From the NCBI GenBank assembly GCA_002746155.1, contig NVWF01000002.1, forward strand, positions 132 to 41,371: 41,240 bases of DNA. Reading direction: 5' to 3'. This document shows positions 37,646 to 41,240 of the stretch, one piece after another. Below the pieces are notes generated by a model. That model was not told the DNA's origin and searched no databases. It saw nothing but the letters and a program-made list of their open reading frames with translations. Source of the stretch: Gammaproteobacteria bacterium. Lineage in GTDB: Bacteria; Pseudomonadota; Gammaproteobacteria; Enterobacterales; GCA-2746155. A program made the translations under genes and the position numbers. How positions within the stretch are numbered: position 1 is the first letter of the stretch; each line of letters starts with the position of its first letter.

Positions 37646-37953
37646 TGTTAGCTCCTATGCTTTCCTTAGGGTGTATATTATTTTTATTTTATTCTAGTAT
37701 ATCAGGCACTTTATGGATAACAAATATATCCGTTTATTCTATTATAAATACCCCTGTACTTTTAAACTAGTTGTTGATAATGAGACTAAAGCCACAATAA
37801 ACTCCTAGTCGTTAGCATAAAATCGAACAAAAAGTTATAAATAGGACTAAACTAATTCCATTGAGTTATAGATATACTAAGAGTATGCTAAATTTAACTA
37901 GGGAACAACTTGTAATTTCTGCTTCGTTATAAGTGCTACAAAGGTCTTATTAA

Positions 37954-38910
37954 ATGCCTAAAAAGACAAAAGAAAATTTTCTTACCAAAAAGCTAGTAAT
38001 AGCCATTTCATCACGGGCTTTATTTGATCTTGATGACAGTCATAAAATTTATGAGGAAGAGGGAATTGAAGCCTATTCTAAACATCAAATTGCCCATGAA
38101 GATGAATTACTAGAGCCAGGAGCTGCTTATCATTTGGTTAAAAAACTTCTTGCATTAAATACTACCCTTAGTGTTGATTCTAGTCTTGAGCAGAGTGTAG
38201 AAGTGATTTTGCTGTCCCGTAACAGTGCTGATACTGGCTTAAGGATTTTTAATTCCATTGAGCAGCATGACATCGATATTTCAAGAGCAGCTTTTACAAG
38301 TGGTTCATCTCCTTATCGATATGCTCCGGCATTTCAAGCTGATTTATTTTTATCGACTAATCCTGAAGATGTAGCCCAGGCACTTGAAGCTGGTGTTGCA
38401 GCGGCAACTATCATTAAACCGTTAAATCAAGCAGATCATCAAGATCAATTGCGTTTTGCCTTTGATGGTGATGCAGTTTTGTTCTCCGATGAAGCAGAAA
38501 GAGTTTACCAAAAGAGTGGACTTAAGGCCTTTACTGAAAGTGAAAAAAATGCAGCCCATCACCCACTTAAAGGAGGTCCATTTAAGAACTTTCTGGCTAG
38601 CCTTCATGCCTTGCAAAAGGAGTTCCCCGAGTCTTGTCCAATTAGAACTGCTTTAGTTACAGCCCGCTCAGCCCCAACACATGAGAGAGTTATCCGTACG
38701 CTTCGTGATTGGGATATTCGCATAGATGAGGCACTATTTTTAGGTGGCCTGCCAAAAGGGGAGTTTTTGCAAGCTTATGGAGCAGATGTATTTTTTGATG
38801 ATCAGCAAGGTCATATTGATTCAGCTAGGCTTCATGTGGCCTCTGCCCATGTACCCCATGGAATAAGTAATCCTAATACCGAGAAAATAAAAACAGGAAG
38901 TGCCCGATGA
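37954..38910 (+). CDS. 5'-nucleotidase (cytosolic type I-like)
   Basis: 318 aa; KLVIAISSRALFDLDDSHKIYEEEGIEAYSKHQ, LVTARSAPTHERVIRTLRDW, FLGGLPKGEFLQAYGADVFFDDQQGHI. Confidence 0.9.
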   Translation: MPKKTKENFLTKKLVIAISSRALFDLDDSHKIYEEEGIEAYSKHQIAHEDELLEPGAAYHLVKKLLALNTTLSVDSSLEQSVEVILLSRNSADTGLRIFNSIEQHDIDISRAAFTSGSSPYRYAPAFQADLFLSTNPEDVAQALEAGVAAATIIKPLNQADHQDQLRFAFDGDAVLFSDEAERVYQKSGLKAFTESEKNAAHHPLKGGPFKNFLASLHALQKEFPESCPIRTALVTARSAPTHERVIRTLRDWDIRIDEALFLGGLPKGEFLQAYGADVFFDDQQGHIDSARLHVASAHVPHGISNPNTEKIKTGSAR

Positions 38911-39878
38911 AGTTACAGCAGTTGAAATATATTTATGAAGTGTCTAAACATGATTTAAATGTTTCAGCTACTGCTGAGAGTCTTTTTACCTCTCAACCCG
39001 GTATCAGTAAGCAGATCAGATTACTTGAAGACGAACTGGGTATACAAATCTTTGTGCGCAGTGGCAAACATCTGACTACCATCACTCCTCCTGGTAAATT
39101 AATATTGAATATAGCTGAACAAATCTTGAATCAAGCGGGGCAGATCAGCACTATTGCAAAGGAGTTTTCGAACCACAAAGAGGGTAAGTTATCCATTGCA
39201 ACTACTAATACACAGGCGCGCTACGATTTGCCTTCGATCATAGAATCTTATAACCAAGTCTATCCTAAAGTCATTCTACAAATGCATCAGGGCTCTCCCG
39301 CTCAAATCGCTGAATTTGCGATTAAGGGTGAGGTGGACTTTGCCGTAGCCACTGAACCTTTCGATAGTAATGATTTGGTGATGTTGCCTTGTTATCGTTG
39401 GAATCGTTGTATACTAGTTCCTAAAGGTCATGAGCTGACTAAGAGGAATACCGTTGCTCTTGACGAATTAGCCAATCATCCTCTGATTACTTATGTTAAA
39501 GGTTTTGCCGAGCGAACAGAATTAGATAGGGTGTTTCAGGAAGCTAAACTAGCCCCGTCCATAGTCTTCGCAGCAACTGACGCTGATGTTATTAAAACCT
39601 ATGTCAGACTAGGAATGGGAGTAGCTGTAATATCATCCATGGCCTACGATCCTATACTTGATGCCGATTTGGTCATGATGGACGCAAGAAATCTCTTTCA
39701 GGATGATATAGCTTACATTGGTTTTACTAGAACGCTTTATTTTAGACAGTATATGTACGACTTTATTGAGAGTTTAGCTCCTCATTTAACCACTGAATTA
39801 ATTCAGCAGGCTCAAGCCACTAAAAACAATGATGCTGTGGTTAAATTATTACAGGATATTGAGTTACCCTTTAGATAA
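38907..39878 (+). CDS. cysB: LysR-type regulator CysB
   Basis: 323 aa; MKLQQLKYIYEVSKHDLNVSATAESLFTSQPGISKQIRLLEDELGIQIFVRSGKHLTTITPPG. Confidence 0.93.
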   Translation: MKLQQLKYIYEVSKHDLNVSATAESLFTSQPGISKQIRLLEDELGIQIFVRSGKHLTTITPPGKLILNIAEQILNQAGQISTIAKEFSNHKEGKLSIATTNTQARYDLPSIIESYNQVYPKVILQMHQGSPAQIAEFAIKGEVDFAVATEPFDSNDLVMLPCYRWNRCILVPKGHELTKRNTVALDELANHPLITYVKGFAERTELDRVFQEAKLAPSIVFAATDADVIKTYVRLGMGVAVISSMAYDPILDADLVMMDARNLFQDDIAYIGFTRTLYFRQYMYDFIESLAPHLTTELIQQAQATKNNDAVVKLLQDIELPFR

Positions 39879-39897
39879 AACAAGTGTATCAAGCTTT

Positions 39898-41240
39898 CTA
39901 GCATTCGATAATATTCACCGCCAGACCACCTCGAGCAGTTTCCTTATACTTAACTTTCATATCTGCACCGGTTTCTTTCATGGTATTGATGACCTTATCG
40001 AGACTAACCTTGTGTGAACCATCCCCATGGAGAGCAAGCCTTGCTGCATTAATAGCCGTTACTGCTGCCATGGCATTACGTTCTATGCAAGGTATCTGTA
40101 CCAGACCACCCACAGGATCACAGGTTAGACCGAGATTGTGTTCCATGCCTATTTCTGCAGCATCTTCACATTGCGCTACTGTGGCACCTAACACTTCAGC
40201 AAGACCGGCAGCTGCCATTGAACAGGCAACACCAACTTCCCCCTGACATCCAACTTCAGCACCTGAAATGGATGCATTTTCTTTAAACAATATACCAATA
40301 GCACCAGCCGTTAAAAGGAAGTTGATGATGGAGCTATCATCAGAGTTTTCTTTAAACAGTTGAAAATAGTTCAATACAGCCGGTATTATTCCTGCGGCGC
40401 CATTAGTGGGAGCCGTTACCACTCTACCGCCTGCTGCATTTTCTTCATTAACAGCCAAAGCATAAAGGTTTACCCAATCCATTACCTTCAAGGGATCTTG
40501 ATTACTTTGCTCTGTGCTCTTAAGTCGCTTGTAGAGATGGGCTGCACGCCGCTTTACTTTTAATCCGCCAGGTAAGATGCCTTCTGTTCGACAACCTTTA
40601 TGGATGCAATCCTGCATAGTTTTCCAGATCAGCAATAAATAGTCTTTCGTTTCTTGTTCAGTCCGCCAAGCGGCTTCATTCGCTAACATTAAGGCACTAA
40701 TACTAAGACCATTAGCTGTACACTGCTGTAACAGTTCATCTCCACTGGAAAATGGATAGGGTAGGGTTCGGTTATCTTCTATAACAGGAGACTCATCATT
40801 AATAAATTCATTGACAATAAAACCGCCACCAACAGAATAATAGATCTTACTCACTAATAATTCTTGGTTGGCATTATAGGCGGTAAACTTCATACCATTG
40901 GGATGACCCGGTAATGATTTCTTGCGATGAAATATAATATGTTTTTTGCTGTTAAATATAATGCTGTTGGATTTATCTAACAACAAACTACCCGAGTCAT
41001 TAATCTGCTTAATTTTATCAGGTACTGTATCGGGCTCAACGGTTTCAGGTAGTTCACCTAGCAACCCTAGAATGACAGCTTTATCACTGCCGTGTCCTTT
41101 TCCCGTATGACCTAATGAACCAAATAGCTCAACTTTAATCGATTTTATTTTAACAAAATCGATTTCTTTTCGGGCTGTTTTAATAAACTGCAAGCCTGCT
41201 CGGATTGGCCCAACAGTATGTGAACTTGAAGGACCGATAC
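39898..41240 (-). CDS. sdaA: L-serine ammonia-lyase (Fe-S), truncated by the window edge
   Basis: [44 protein letters not shown]. In-frame translation upstream of the listed start reads [20 protein letters not shown], so the 5' end lies beyond 41240. Confidence 0.95.
   Translation of the reverse strand, partial: IGPSSSHTVGPIRAGLQFIKTARKEIDFVKIKSIKVELFGSLGHTGKGHGSDKAVILGLLGELPETVEPDTVPDKIKQINDSGSLLLDKSNSIIFNSKKHIIFHRKKSLPGHPNGMKFTAYNANQELLVSKIYYSVGGGFIVNEFINDESPVIEDNRTLPYPFSSGDELLQQCTANGLSISALMLANEAAWRTEQETKDYLLLIWKTMQDCIHKGCRTEGILPGGLKVKRRAAHLYKRLKSTEQSNQDPLKVMDWVNLYALAVNEENAAGGRVVTAPTNGAAGIIPAVLNYFQLFKENSDDSSIINFLLTAGAIGILFKENASISGAEVGCQGEVGVACSMAAAGLAEVLGATVAQCEDAAEIGMEHNLGLTCDPVGGLVQIPCIERNAMAAVTAINAARLALHGDGSHKVSLDKVINTMKETGADMKVKYKETARGGLAVNIIEC

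Noticed and set aside
1-41240. CRISPR arrays, tRNA or rRNA genes
   Set aside because: No regular repeat-spacer structure, tRNA-like cloverleaf or rRNA sequence was recognised by eye.

Overview
This window looks like marine gammaproteobacterial chromosomal DNA (inferred from gene content). Four parts can be distinguished. (1) About 1-3.9 kb is a decayed chromosomal integron: an intI pseudogene on the + strand, an attI-like junction at about 2.98 kb, and minus-strand cassettes separated by attC-like folded sites. The cassettes carry an uncharacterised gene pair, a BrnT/BrnA-like toxin-antitoxin pair and a DUF6090-like membrane protein. (2) About 4-11.1 kb is accessory metabolism: a Cys/Met-metabolism PLP enzyme divergent from an AraC regulator, a VapBC-like pair, MmgE/PrpD, a LysR regulator, and a 2OG/Fe(II) Asp/Asn-hydroxylase-like enzyme next to a threonine aldolase. 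(3) About 11.3-28.3 kb is the most notable part, a dense C1 / methylated-amine island. It holds a non-pyrrolysine MttB-superfamily methyltransferase, a DAO-family oxidoreductase, a full soxBDAG-like set, formate-THF ligase, and an operon of corrinoid protein, DUF1638, MetV-like protein, MTHFR, methyl-THF:corrinoid methyltransferase-like protein and RACo-like activator, followed by a convergent GbdR/GlxA-type regulator. Together these suggest corrinoid-dependent demethylation of a quaternary amine (glycine betaine or similar), oxidation of the methyl group on THF, and oxidative removal of the remaining N-methyls. (4) About 28.3-41.2 kb is mostly ordinary: ansA, sppA, nagZ, mscS-like, a histidine kinase with a TPR response regulator, 5'-nucleotidase, cysB, and an L-serine dehydratase that runs off the right edge. 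All family calls come from reading the translations; no database search was run.
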